DNA from: a bacterium
Lineage (GTDB): Bacteria; Patescibacteriota; Saccharimonadia; Saccharimonadales; Saccharimonadaceae
Assembly: GCA_030429445.1 (NCBI GenBank)
Contig: JAUIFG010000004.1
Span: 1 to 57,545 of the forward strand
Direction of reading: 5' to 3'
Length of the DNA stretch: 57,545 bases
This document shows positions 6,523 to 14,316 of the stretch, one piece after another. Position numbers and translations under genes: made by a program. The notes under the pieces were generated by a model. It was given only the letters and a program-made list of their open reading frames with translations, was not told the origin of the DNA and ran no database searches. Every line of letters begins with the position of its first letter. The stretch's first letter is position 1.

Positions 6523-7013
6523 AAATCCTCCTGACGAATTTTTTTCTTTGCGAGTAGCATCAACTTTCCGATGTCTTCATACTCGACCAACTCTAGCGCA
6601 TCGTGAAAATCATGCCACTTGATATCGTTCATAATGTCTTCTTTTTGGATTTTATCTGAATCATCACCCGCCTTTACCAGATAAATCTGTGTTGTCATCA
6701 AAACCAATTTGTCCATGCGGCGATATCGAAAATGAATTTTACCCAGCCAGCCCTGGAAATCTAAATCATGGATACCGGCTTCTTCACCAATTTCCCGTCG
6801 AGCGGTCTGCTGAGCTGTCTCGCCTTCCTCAATATGACCTTTAGGAATTGTCCAGCGATCCTTTAGATCCTGAATCAACAAGATTTCTATTTTTCCATCC
6901 TTTAGGCGTCGCCATACAATACCGCCCGCGGTTGCCTCGCGAACGATTTCCTGAATAGATGATTTGTTTCGATTGAAATACTTTTTGAACTTATTGAACT
7001 TTGGTGCCGGCAT
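6519..7013 (-). CDS. Nudix hydrolase
   Basis: A 164-residue Nudix-family pyrophosphohydrolase. The Nudix box fits the pattern GX5EX7REUXEEXGU exactly at residues 59-81, with the metal-binding REIGEE at 73-78. The segment before it ([13 protein letters not shown]) resembles Ap4A, RNA-cap or 8-oxo-dGTP hydrolases; the substrate cannot be told from sequence. The basic N-terminus ([13 protein letters not shown]) precedes the domain. The start lies 23 nt inside nusB with GAGGAA 7 nt upstream, and the stop overlaps the rnc start, so the three genes are coupled. Confidence 0.92.
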   Translation of the reverse strand: MPAPKFNKFKKYFNRNKSSIQEIVREATAGGIVWRRLKDGKIEILLIQDLKDRWTIPKGHIEEGETAQQTARREIGEEAGIHDLDFQGWLGKIHFRYRRMDKLVLMTTQIYLVKAGDDSDKIQKEDIMNDIKWHDFHDALELVEYEDIGKLMLLAKKKIRQEDL

Positions 7014-7461
7014 CTTTGGTTTCCTCGACTTCTTCTACAAGTGTCCGATACGCCGTGCCTAACACGCCGTTAATGAACTTACTTGAGTTGTCAGAACCAA
7101 ACGCTTTGGCGAGCTCTACCGCTTCGTTAATCGCAACCTTCGGAGGTACTTTATCAGCCAAGTGGAGTAATTCGTACAAGCCGATTCGTAATACATTACG
7201 ATCGATACGCGCGATTTGCTCCAATGGCCACTCTGGCGCAAGGGGTCGAATGCGATCATCTAATTCATCTTGATGTTTCAACACGCCATGCACGAGACCG
7301 GTGACAAAATCGGTATCTTCAATTTCTTGGTCATAACGACCAAGATTCCGACCGAGAATCTCGTCAACCGATACACTTTTATCATCGGCGCTTGTACGAA
7401 ATTCATATTCGTACAGCGTCTGTAGTGCAACGATCCTGCCCAAGTGACGATTTGATGCCAT
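6991..7461 (-). CDS. nusB: Transcription antitermination factor NusB
   Basis: NusB binds the boxA of rRNA operons with NusE (S10) and supports antitermination and rRNA processing. The 156-residue helical protein shows [17 protein letters not shown] at the start, [15 protein letters not shown] near 86-100 and [27 protein letters not shown] near 108-134. It follows rpmF by 53 nt and overlaps the Nudix gene. NusB and RNase III in one operon fits a shared role in rRNA making. Confidence 0.96.
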   Translation of the reverse strand: MASNRHLGRIVALQTLYEYEFRTSADDKSVSVDEILGRNLGRYDQEIEDTDFVTGLVHGVLKHQDELDDRIRPLAPEWPLEQIARIDRNVLRIGLYELLHLADKVPPKVAINEAVELAKAFGSDNSSKFINGVLGTAYRTLVEEVEETKDAGTKVQ

Positions 7462-7514
7462 GTACGTAAGGTTCTTTCTTGTTAATACTTTGTTACAGTG
7501 TAACGCGTTTATGT

Positions 7515-7664
7515 TTACTTTGCGAGTTTTTTGCCAGTTTCACGCTTTGTTGTCATCACCTTTACTGGTGATTTAGCGTTGACACGGCGAGCTAACTTGA
7601 GCACCAAATGGCTTCGTCGCAGGCCTGTCTTTCGTGGACTACTCTGTTTTTTTGGTTCTGACAT
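7515..7664 (-). CDS. rpmF: 50S ribosomal protein bL32, short form
   Basis: A 49-residue very basic protein, [20 protein letters not shown] and on to a Lys-rich end. The PKxxxSxxRxxxRRSH pattern is that of the bL32 N-terminus. Typical bL32 ends with a CxxC...CxxC zinc ribbon; here there are no cysteines and the tail is [19 protein letters not shown]. The start has AAGGAG 9 nt upstream. It begins the rpmF-nusB-Nudix-rnc transcript. The short size could also suggest another small ribosomal protein, but the N-terminal pattern favours bL32. Confidence 0.75.
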   Translation of the reverse strand: MSEPKKQSSPRKTGLRRSHLVLKLARRVNAKSPVKVMTTKRETGKKLAK

Positions 7665-7695
7665 TGAAAAGTTCTCCTTCTGAGCTGTTTGACAC

Positions 7696-7835
7696 CCATC
7701 CTGTCGGCTAAAATTTCAAGTTCTGCCACTTACTATTTGTTTTTCGCTCCGCAAGGTATCATTCAGATACCTTTTGTCACGATAAAACAGATAGTAAATT
7801 CGGACAGCTGCTTGAAATTCGCTTTCGACAGATGG
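7696..7835 (-). promoter_or_regulatory. Long extended hairpin in the rpmF-nusB-rnc leader RNA
   Basis: The ~200-nt leader can fold into one long interrupted stem. From the base inward the pairings are: CCAT plus CTGTCG (7697-7706) with CGACAGATGG (7826-7835); AATTTCAAG (7712-7720) with CTTGAAATT (7811-7819); a 14-position stem (7730-7743 with 7784-7797) holding one C/A mismatch on the minus strand; and a perfect apical AAGGTATC / GATACCTT (7753-7772). Nothing here codes for protein. Double-stranded RNA of this length is the kind of substrate RNase III cuts, and rnc is in the same operon. Confidence 0.7.
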
Positions 7836-7873
7836 ATGTTAAATAGCTCTTGTTCTTATCCAAATTTAGTACG

Positions 7874-7902
7874 ATTATAGCACTTTTACGTACTTAGCTC
7901 AA
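7874..7902 (-). promoter_or_regulatory. Promoter of the rpmF-nusB-rnc operon
   Basis: On the minus strand TTGAGC (7897-7902), 17 nt, TATAAT (7874-7879). The -35 lies in a palindrome AGCTC-AA-GAGCT (7896-7907) shared with the divergent promoter, a possible regulator site. Confidence 0.75.
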
Positions 7903-7908
7903 GAGCTA

Positions 7909-7972
7909 TTGCTTTTTTATTACGTTAATGCTATAATAATAGTTGCTAGGTACTGCGGATCGTCCCAGTATC
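7909..7972 (+). promoter_or_regulatory. Promoter and 5' hairpin of the 7996 gene
   Basis: TTGCTT (7909-7914), 17 nt, TATAAT (7932-7937). A hairpin GGTACTG...CAGTATC (7949-7972) begins about 5 nt into the RNA. Confidence 0.7.
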
Positions 7973-7995
7973 GAGAGAACCAAGGAGTTGATTGA

Positions 7996-8295
7996 ATGGA
8001 GGTGTATCTCTGGTTAGTGGCAGCGCTACTAACGATCGAGGTCATCATCGTCCCTACTCTTCACATCAAAGCGCGCATGGAAATGACAAAGAACAGAATG
8101 GTGATGGTCGGTATCGGCCTCATCGTTATCGCCGGCCTCATCGTGGTAGTATTCGGTTACGGTCAAGGGCGTCCGTACGATGTCGCACACTCGGACATCG
8201 TCTATGCCCTCGTCACAGTCGCCGTGTTCAACATGGTGATGCCGTACGTTGTGCTGAGCTGTGAGCTCGTCACAGATCCCGCGCTCAAGAAGTAG
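7996..8295 (+). CDS. Orphan three-helix membrane protein, unknown function
   Basis: A 99-residue protein with hydrophobic helices at about 4-21, 36-54 and 67-88. No family recognised. AAGGAG lies 7 nt before the ATG. It belongs to the plus-strand orphan series: promoter, leader hairpin, single gene, strong terminator. It lies between rpmF and leuS, both on the opposite strand. Confidence 0.78.
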   Translation: MEVYLWLVAALLTIEVIIVPTLHIKARMEMTKNRMVMVGIGLIVIAGLIVVVFGYGQGRPYDVAHSDIVYALVTVAVFNMVMPYVVLSCELVTDPALKK

Positions 8296-8315
8296 AGGAA
8301 CGCTTCCAAAGGTTC

Positions 8316-8370
8316 AAGCCCTCGTCGCCCCGCATTTATGCGGTCAGCGACGAGGGCTTATTTATTTTTG
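8316..8370. terminator. Bidirectional terminator between the 7996 gene and leuS
   Basis: AAGCCCTCGTCGC (8316-8328) pairs with GCGACGAGGGCTT (8347-8359), with an inner CCGC/GCGG stem. The plus strand ends in TTATTTATTTTT; the minus strand has a weaker tail. Confidence 0.85.
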
Positions 8371-8372
8371 AG

Positions 8373-10781
8373 CTATTTTGCGACGACGTTAACAAGTTTT
8401 TTAGGAACATAAATAACTTTGAGCGGTTCATTATCACCGACAAATTTAACAACATTGTCTTGGGCGAGTGCTTGCGATTTGATATCATCATCGCTCGCGT
8501 CAGCCGACACCTGTATCTCTGCTCGAAGTTTACCGTTTACTTGTACGGCAATCGTCATTGTATCGCTCGCAAGGTATGTATCGTCCCACTGTGGCCAGCT
8601 ATCACGATGGACCGATGTATCGTGTCCCAGCTGTTGCCAAAGCTCCTCACTCATGTGTGGCGCAAATGGCGCAACCAATGCAACCAACGATTCCAGAGCG
8701 AACTTCCAATTTGCTCGGTCACCGTAGTTGTCTTTGACTTTTATTTTATATAAATCGTTCGTCAATTCCATCATGGCAGCAATCGCAGTATTGTATTTTT
8801 GATCATCAATGTCGGCAGTCGCTTTTTTGATTGCCCAATGCACAGTGCGAAGCATGGCGTCAGACTTTTCGCCCTCACTCGCCTCGTCGTATTCTTGAAC
8901 CAACGTCCATACACGATTCAAGAATCGGTACGTGCCAGGCACGCCCTGCTCATCCCATCGAACCCACAAATCCAGTGGAGCGGCAAACATCAGATAGGTG
9001 CGAAGTGAGTCAGCGCCATAGCCACTATTTATAATCTCAAGCGGGTCAACACCATTGCCTTTGCTCTTGCTGAACATTTGGCCATCAGCAGCAGTCACCT
9101 TGCCATTGAACAAGAATCGTTTAAACGGTTCTGGATTATCTATCAGGCCTTTTTTGTGCAAAAACCTCGTGACAAATCGAGCGTAGATCATATGCGCAGT
9201 TGCATGATCGCCGCCGTTATAAAAATCAACCGGCTGCCATTTGTTAGCTATATTGCTATCAAAAATCTTTTCATCATTTGTCGGGTCTAGGTAGCGCAGG
9301 AAATACCAACTAGAACAGATGTACGTATCAAGTGTGTCCGTCTCGCGCTCGGCATCACCGCCGCACTTTGGGCACTTCACCTTTAACCAATCATCCGCAC
9401 GAGCAAGTGCACTACGACCGTCACCACTTGGCGCAAAATCATCAAGCTCCGGCAATACAACTGGCAAATCCTCATTTGGCACCAAAACAGCGCCGTCTGT
9501 CGGACAATTGATAATCGGAATTGGAGCACCCCAATAGCGCTGACGGCTAACGGACCAATCACGAATTTTGAAAGTAGTCTTTGACTCGCCCACACTTTCA
9601 GACTCCAACCAACTAACGATATCTTCTCGGGCTTTATTAACATCAAGTCCGTCAAATTTACCAGAGCCCTTCATGCAATCATCATCACCTACAACTTGCA
9701 CAACTGGTAAGTCGAATTTTTTAGCAAACTCTTCGTCTCTTTCATCGTGTGCTGGAACTGCCATAATCGCACCCGTTCCATAGCCGTACAGTACGTAATC
9801 TGCAACCCAAATCGGAACTTTTTTATTCGTCGCTGGATTGATAGCATATGAACCAGTGAAAACACCTGTTTTTTCCTTGTTCTCCATCCGTTCAAGTTCT
9901 GATTTTTTGGTCGATTCAGTTACATAAGTATCAACAGCTTGCTTTTGATCATGAGTAGTCAACTTGGCAAGCACGGGGTGTTCAGGTGCCATAACGAGGA
10001 ACGTTGCACCAAACAATGTGTCAGGGCGAGTTGTAAATACGCGGATTTTTTGACCACTATCTTCAACAACAAAATCGATTTCGGCACCTTGGGATTTGCC
10101 TATCCAGTTTTTCTGTGCCAATTTGACGGTATCAGTCCAGTCCAGCGCATCAGTCGCCTCCAGCAATTCTTCGGCATAATCAGTAATCTTAAAGAACCAC
10201 TGCTTAATTTCGCGCTTTGCAACCAACGGATCATCGGAACTATCATGTCGCCAACACTTACCGTCAATTACTTGTTCGTTCGAGAGAACCGTCTTGTCTT
10301 TGTCGCACCACCACTGCATGCGACTGTCTTGATACGCGAGTCCCGCCTTGAACATCTCGGCAAAAATCCATTGCGTCCATTTGTAATACTGCGGATCATG
10401 CGTAGCTATTTCTTTTGACCAATCATTACTCCAGCCCATTGCCTTGTACTGCTTGTGGTACCCAGGGATAATCTTTTTCATACTCTCCTGCGGAGAAATA
10501 CCAGATTTAATGGCAAAGTTCTCGGCAGGCAAGCCAAATGCATCCCATCCGACTGGATGATAACTTTCATAACCCTGTTGACGCTTAAATCGCGCCATCA
10601 CGTCACTAATCGTATAGTTCATCGCGTGGCCAATGTGAATCCCAGCCCCACTGGGATAATTGAACATGCTCATAGCGTAGTATTTCTTTTTGTCGCTATT
10701 CAAATCAGCAACATAGGTTGCATTGTCATCCCAAAACTTTTGCCATTTTGGCTCTATCTCTGTCGGATTGTAGCGTTTCAT
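8373..10781 (-). CDS. leuS: Leucyl-tRNA synthetase
   Basis: LeuRS charges tRNA-Leu, two of which are encoded in this window. The 802-residue class I enzyme has HIGH at 49-52, an editing (CP1) domain with TTRPDTLFGATF, a CPKCG pair in the zinc-binding insert, the leucine-specific CSSWYFLRYLDP, and the KMSKS-loop variant MFSKSKGNG near 570. The C-terminal anticodon-binding and tail domains are present (VNGKLRAEIQVS). The ATG follows TATAAT (10789-10794) by 7 nt, so the mRNA is probably leaderless. Confidence 0.98.
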   Translation of the reverse strand: MKRYNPTEIEPKWQKFWDDNATYVADLNSDKKKYYAMSMFNYPSGAGIHIGHAMNYTISDVMARFKRQQGYESYHPVGWDAFGLPAENFAIKSGISPQESMKKIIPGYHKQYKAMGWSNDWSKEIATHDPQYYKWTQWIFAEMFKAGLAYQDSRMQWWCDKDKTVLSNEQVIDGKCWRHDSSDDPLVAKREIKQWFFKITDYAEELLEATDALDWTDTVKLAQKNWIGKSQGAEIDFVVEDSGQKIRVFTTRPDTLFGATFLVMAPEHPVLAKLTTHDQKQAVDTYVTESTKKSELERMENKEKTGVFTGSYAINPATNKKVPIWVADYVLYGYGTGAIMAVPAHDERDEEFAKKFDLPVVQVVGDDDCMKGSGKFDGLDVNKAREDIVSWLESESVGESKTTFKIRDWSVSRQRYWGAPIPIINCPTDGAVLVPNEDLPVVLPELDDFAPSGDGRSALARADDWLKVKCPKCGGDAERETDTLDTYICSSWYFLRYLDPTNDEKIFDSNIANKWQPVDFYNGGDHATAHMIYARFVTRFLHKKGLIDNPEPFKRFLFNGKVTAADGQMFSKSKGNGVDPLEIINSGYGADSLRTYLMFAAPLDLWVRWDEQGVPGTYRFLNRVWTLVQEYDEASEGEKSDAMLRTVHWAIKKATADIDDQKYNTAIAAMMELTNDLYKIKVKDNYGDRANWKFALESLVALVAPFAPHMSEELWQQLGHDTSVHRDSWPQWDDTYLASDTMTIAVQVNGKLRAEIQVSADASDDDIKSQALAQDNVVKFVGDNEPLKVIYVPKKLVNVVAK

Positions 10782-10837
10782 CCGTTACATTATACACTAC
10801 TGTTTGCTCGCATGTTTCGCCCTAATGGCTCTGCTCA

Positions 10838-12145
10838 CTAAACAAGATTTCTTTCGAAAAATTCTTCTTTTGTTGCCATCCAAGCAGGTGATTGCCGGAC
10901 GAGTCGATTAACGTCATTTTGATCTAGCAAAAGTATCTTGATTGCCTCTTCGGTGTACACTTGGTTTTGTGACCCCTTGACCAAAACAAGGGCATTCTGA
11001 CGCATGACACTATGTGCAAAGGCGCCAGCCTGTACCGCGTTCTTGAACGATTTCACCTGACAACCCTGGGCACGAGCGGCGGGCGCAAGATACTTCTCGG
11101 CATCGCTACCAACAGTGATAACCCAATCCACTACATTCGGATTGAGCATCTTGCCCAATCGTTCATGTTCAGGCTGAGATAGTTCGCCCATCTCGTTCAT
11201 ACTGCCCAATATCGCAATTCGTTGTGGCGATTCCATATCCAAAAACGTTTGAATTGCAGCAACTGCATCATCTGGACTCGATTTGTACGAATCATCGATT
11301 ATTTTGCTTCCGTTTAGTCCACGCAACAGCTGCATCCGACCGGGTACCGGTTCAATCTTTGAAACGCCCGCCAAAATATCTTGCTCGGTTAAACCAAACT
11401 TCACCCCCACTGTAGCTGCCGCAACGACAGGACGAACGTTATGCTCACCAAGCGCATGAATAGTCATCTCAATGCCACTCGTTAAATCCGGTCCAACAAA
11501 TTTTCCCGTTCGACCTTTCTCAAGATCAAAGTCCGCCTGTTCAAATCGATATTCTGCTGCCACTGTCGTACCGTATGTATCCAGATTTGTATTCGTTAAA
11601 TAATCAGCATACTTCCCATCAATATCATCACGATTAATTAATGCAAGCTGACTAAAGTTACCAGCTGTGAGTTCTTCTTTGGCAACCGCATCAATTGTTT
11701 TGAAATATTCCATGTGCTCAGCCGTTACTCCCGTAATAACCCCCATATACGGTTTTAGATACCTCCCGAATGATGCGATATCGCCTGGATGATCAGCGCC
11801 AAGCTCCTGAACAATTACGTCAACATCAGTCGGTCGCAAGACTTTCTCTTTTGCTAACCCAAGAGCACGTTGCCATTGACCGATACTGCGTATATTATCC
11901 GGGTACGGCACACCTAGTATCGACAAAGGCACGCTCATGTCAGTATTGTGATTGCCTTCATGTACGCGTACACGATACTTCTGGGATAACACCGTCGCAA
12001 TTGCTTTTTTGGTGCTTGTCTTGCCAACACTACCAGCTACTACAACTAGCTTAATCTCGGAATGTGCCTGAAAATAGGCGACAACCGTCTGCTCAAGCTT
12101 TTTTTTGACCCTTGCTTTGTATTTATCTTGTAAACCCTTAAACAT
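10838..12145 (-). CDS. murF: Mur ligase family protein, probably MurF
   Basis: MurF joins D-Ala-D-Ala to UDP-MurNAc-tripeptide in the cytoplasm. The 435-residue protein has the Mur ATP loop GSVGKTST at 38-45, an EGNHNT/SVPLS segment, VTAEHMEYF, GEHNVRPVVAA in the middle domain, PGRMQ and the MurF-like IDDSYKSSPDD (family DAYNANP). Some residues differ from standard MurF, so another Mur-type ligase is possible. TATAAT (12153-12158) lies 7 nt before the ATG, suggesting a leaderless start. Ddl, which makes its substrate, is at 46248-47288. Confidence 0.87.
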   Translation of the reverse strand: MFKGLQDKYKARVKKKLEQTVVAYFQAHSEIKLVVVAGSVGKTSTKKAIATVLSQKYRVRVHEGNHNTDMSVPLSILGVPYPDNIRSIGQWQRALGLAKEKVLRPTDVDVIVQELGADHPGDIASFGRYLKPYMGVITGVTAEHMEYFKTIDAVAKEELTAGNFSQLALINRDDIDGKYADYLTNTNLDTYGTTVAAEYRFEQADFDLEKGRTGKFVGPDLTSGIEMTIHALGEHNVRPVVAAATVGVKFGLTEQDILAGVSKIEPVPGRMQLLRGLNGSKIIDDSYKSSPDDAVAAIQTFLDMESPQRIAILGSMNEMGELSQPEHERLGKMLNPNVVDWVITVGSDAEKYLAPAARAQGCQVKSFKNAVQAGAFAHSVMRQNALVLVKGSQNQVYTEEAIKILLLDQNDVNRLVRQSPAWMATKEEFFERNLV

Positions 12146-12166
12146 TAGTATGATTATACCACTCTG

Positions 12167-12652
12167 CTAGCGATTGCGAAGTAGTCTCACCATAATGTTG
12201 TCATCGGAAAAATGATGATGCTCACCCAAAAATGTAAAATTATACAGTTGTTGCTGAGTCTCAATTACGACTAATCCCTCGGCCTGCATGACATACACTA
12301 GACTTACTGAAGCATTCGCCCCCGCCTGACCATCGACACCATCAACTCTACGCATCAACTCAACCATGCTAACACTACCTCCCGACGCCTCTAGAATGTG
12401 TGTAATATGCTTTCGGATGCGCTTTTCTAGACGCTGACTTTTTACCTCTCGAATGATTCTATGCATCATTTTTTTGTCGAGAAAGAGAGATCTTTTACCA
12501 GTTTTGTCGGCAATTCTATGCCAGTCAGCCGTCTGCGGATCATCCGGCAACAAAAGATCGAATTCATCAATATCAATATCAGAATCAACATCATCAAGTT
12601 CAAATGATGTGTGATACTCTTCCAAAAACGATGCTTGAGGTTTTTCTTTCAT
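12167..12652 (-). CDS. Hypothetical protein with a winged-helix-like C-terminal half
   Basis: A 161-residue soluble protein. Residues 12-45 are very acidic (DDVDSDIDIDEFDLLLPDD); 60-95 is basic and helical; 95-150 (SGGSVSMVELMRRVDGVDG... then LVYVMQAEGLVVI) has the helix-helix-strand rhythm of a winged helix, which is only a suggestion. The start at 12652 follows GGGAGA, and a TTGCAC-17-TACAAT promoter precedes it. It lies 21 nt upstream of the murF-like gene. Confidence 0.7.
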   Translation of the reverse strand: MKEKPQASFLEEYHTSFELDDVDSDIDIDEFDLLLPDDPQTADWHRIADKTGKRSLFLDKKMMHRIIREVKSQRLEKRIRKHITHILEASGGSVSMVELMRRVDGVDGQAGANASVSLVYVMQAEGLVVIETQQQLYNFTFLGEHHHFSDDNIMVRLLRNR

Positions 12653-12672
12653 ATTCTCCCTTGTTCTAGCAT

Positions 12673-12701
12673 ATTGTACAGGCGTACAAAAATCTGTGCA
12701 A
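12673..12701 (-). promoter_or_regulatory. Promoter with overlapping palindrome
   Basis: On the minus strand TTGCAC (12696-12701), 17 nt, TACAAT (12673-12678). The palindrome TGTAC-AGGC-GTACA (12675-12688) covers part of the -10 and spacer and looks like a repressor site. Confidence 0.6.
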
Positions 12702-12717
12702 TTAGTACTATAAACGC

Positions 12718-12746
12718 TTGCGCTTTTGAAAACGTTTATGCATAAT
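12718..12746 (+). promoter_or_regulatory. Promoter of the candidate structured RNA
   Basis: TTGCGC (12718-12723), 17 nt, CATAAT (12741-12746). It lies in an imperfect inverted repeat (ATAAACG / CGTTTAT). Confidence 0.5.
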
Positions 12747-12752
12747 GTACTG

Positions 12753-12875
12753 GTGCTGGTGCGCAATTGGGGCGACCCGTTTGCGCGGAAAACAAACATT
12801 CCACCACGTAAATCCACCCGCCCCGGGTGGGCGCGCAGCAGCTATAACTACCTTCTCTTTAGAGGGTAGTTTCGT
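12753..12875 (+). ncRNA. Candidate structured noncoding RNA
   Basis: GC-rich sequence between divergent genes. A closing stem GCTGGTGCGC (12755-12764) pairs with GCGCAGCAGC (12833-12842, one mismatch). Inside are three hairpins: GGG-GCGA-CCC with a GNRA loop (12769-12778), GTTTG / CAAAC (12779-12797) and CCACCC / GGGTGG (12814-12830). A perfect 10-bp hairpin with a CTTT loop (12847-12870) and TTTCG follows. It matches neither SRP RNA, a T-box nor another class I can place. The HdeD-like gene has its own promoter downstream, so this may be a free RNA of about 120 nt. Confidence 0.45.
12847..12875 (+). terminator. Hairpin ending the candidate RNA
   Basis: ACTACCTTCT pairs with AGAGGGTAGT over 10 bp (one G-U) around CTTT; the T tail is short (TTTCG), so termination strength is uncertain. 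Confidence 0.5.
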
Positions 12876-12882
12876 GATGTTC

Positions 12883-12911
12883 TTTACTTCTTATGCTTTT
12901 GGGAGTATACT
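12883..12911 (+). promoter_or_regulatory. Promoter of the HdeD-like gene
   Basis: TTTACT (12883-12888), 17 nt, TATACT (12906-12911). Confidence 0.6.
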
Positions 12912-12939
12912 TGACCTCACAAGGCAAATTGGAGGGAGT

Positions 12940-13482
12940 ATGAATACTAACGTAACAGAGTATGTAGATAGCCACCTTTGGGGGCTATTTGTTTTGCAGG
13001 GGCTCGCAGCAGTATTGTTCGGAGTCGTTGCATTGTTCTTTCCAGGGCTGGAACTAGCCAGCCTCGTACTACTATTTGCCGTCTACGTCACCGTAGTCGG
13101 CGTCGTCGAACTGGTACACGGCTTTCGTGACCTCGGCAAGGGAGGATCCTGGTGGTTCTCGCTCGTTGTCGGTATGGTCATGGTAGGTGTCGGTGTTTAT
13201 CTGGTTCGCGAAACAGCAATGGAGCTCAGTTCGTTCCTCGTCCTCGTGGGCGGAACCGTTCTGGCAAAGGGCGTAGCCGACTTGTACGTTGCCGGGTTCT
13301 TTACCCGTGACAGCGATCACCGTTGGCTATGGGTCGTCGCAGGTGTTGTCGGTGTCGTAGCCGGCGTCATGTTGTGGCGTTACCCAGTCGCAGACGGACT
13401 CGATTTCGTCTGGGTACTCGGCCTTTACGCTCTCGTTGTGGGATCAGTCGGATTGGCGCAAGCCGTCCGTGCACATGAATAA
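12940..13482 (+). CDS. HdeD-family (DUF308-like) membrane protein
   Basis: A 180-residue protein with six hydrophobic helices arranged as pairs, the HdeD pattern; E. coli HdeD is linked to acid resistance at high cell density. The WGLFVLQGLAAVLFGVVALFFPG opening and the repeated short-loop pairs support the call. The start at 12940 is fixed by GGAGGG; a longer frame upstream would include the promoter and candidate RNA. Two repeats similar to DUF308 units cover residues 15-70 and 75-170. Confidence 0.8.
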   Translation: MNTNVTEYVDSHLWGLFVLQGLAAVLFGVVALFFPGLELASLVLLFAVYVTVVGVVELVHGFRDLGKGGSWWFSLVVGMVMVGVGVYLVRETAMELSSFLVLVGGTVLAKGVADLYVAGFFTRDSDHRWLWVVAGVVGVVAGVMLWRYPVADGLDFVWVLGLYALVVGSVGLAQAVRAHE

Positions 13483-13533
13483 CCTACGGGTTATTACTTA
13501 GGTTTCATAAACATTCGAACATAAAATTTTGAA

Positions 13534-13566
13534 CATCTGTCGTTGCCTTGGCGACAGGTGTTTTTT
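13534..13566 (+). terminator. Terminator of the HdeD-like gene
   Basis: CATCTGTCG (13534-13542) pairs with CGACAGGTG (13552-13560), then TTTTTTG. Confidence 0.85.
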
Positions 13567-13602
13567 GTTAATACTTATGTCTATAAGTGTTATGATATCC
13601 AC

Positions 13603-14139
13603 ATGAGAAAACTACCTCACAAGGGTTTCACAATCGTAGAGCTGCTAATAGTTGTAGTTGTCATTGGAATACTGGCCGCAATTGTTACCGTAGCATATAC
13701 AGGCATTACCACAAGTGCAAGGGATACTCGTCGCGAAAATGATATGGCATCAATCGCAAAGGCGTTAATGCTCTACAATGTCCAAGTCGGACGATTTCCA
13801 AGCTCTAGCAACAATACACCAAGCGGTTATGAAACAAGTGGAATTGATCCAGATCAATTCCTGGATGATCTAAGGACGCAAGGAATTATAGGTGGCGCCG
13901 TACCGGTCGACCCCATCAACATACCGGTTGGAGTAACACAGAATGGCCAAGTCTACAATTACTACCGATATGGCCCAGGTAGCTACGGTTGCGACTCTAC
14001 GAAAGGCGGTTTTTTCGTTCTTGGAGTAAAAGATATGGAAGGGAGTGGCAACCCTCACCCCAAAAGCCCAGGCTTTGCCTGTGGCACACGCGACTGGCAG
14101 TTGGAGTATGACTGGGTTACAGGTTCGTTTGAAAGCTAA
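13603..14139 (+). CDS. Type IV pilin-like protein
   Basis: A 178-residue class III signal protein. The leader MRKLPHKG is followed by FTIVELLIVVVVIGILAAI, a textbook prepilin peptidase site (G|F, Glu at +5) and hydrophobic helix. The globular part has two cysteines (GSYGCDS and FACGTRD) that could form the usual C-terminal disulfide. TATGAT (13591-13596) lies 6 nt before the ATG with a TG extension, giving a leaderless start; an upstream in-frame ATG is not needed. No peptidase or pilus motor gene is in the window. Confidence 0.88.
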   Translation: MRKLPHKGFTIVELLIVVVVIGILAAIVTVAYTGITTSARDTRRENDMASIAKALMLYNVQVGRFPSSSNNTPSGYETSGIDPDQFLDDLRTQGIIGGAVPVDPINIPVGVTQNGQVYNYYRYGPGSYGCDSTKGGFFVLGVKDMEGSGNPHPKSPGFACGTRDWQLEYDWVTGSFES

Positions 14140-14218
14140 CCCTTGCTGTATAATTTGGGATAATAGGCTAGCAGGTCGCTAGTTGCCGCCTTGGGATTTT
14201 GTTATACTAAACCCATTC

Positions 14219-14294
14219 GGGGATGTAGCTCAGTTGATAGAGCGCTGCCATGGCATGGCAGAGGTCCAGGGTTTGAGTCCCTGTATCTCCACCA
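14219..14294 (+). tRNA. tRNA-Ala (anticodon GGC) with an A19-U56 pair
   Basis: A 76-nt cloverleaf with encoded CCA. The anticodon loop ATGGCAT gives GGC. The D-loop reads AGTTGATA, so position 19 is A instead of G, and the T-loop reads TTTGAGT, so position 56 is T instead of C. The two changes together keep a Watson-Crick tertiary pair. TATACT at 14203-14208 is the probable -10. Confidence 0.95.
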
Positions 14295-14316
14295 AACAAA
14301 CTTAGGAGAATGAAGC

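Noticed and set aside
12753-12875. SRP RNA or T-box leader for the structured RNA
   Set aside because: It lacks the SRP GGAAGCAG-type loop. GGGTGG is present but the rest of the T-box bulge is absent, and the next gene has its own promoter.
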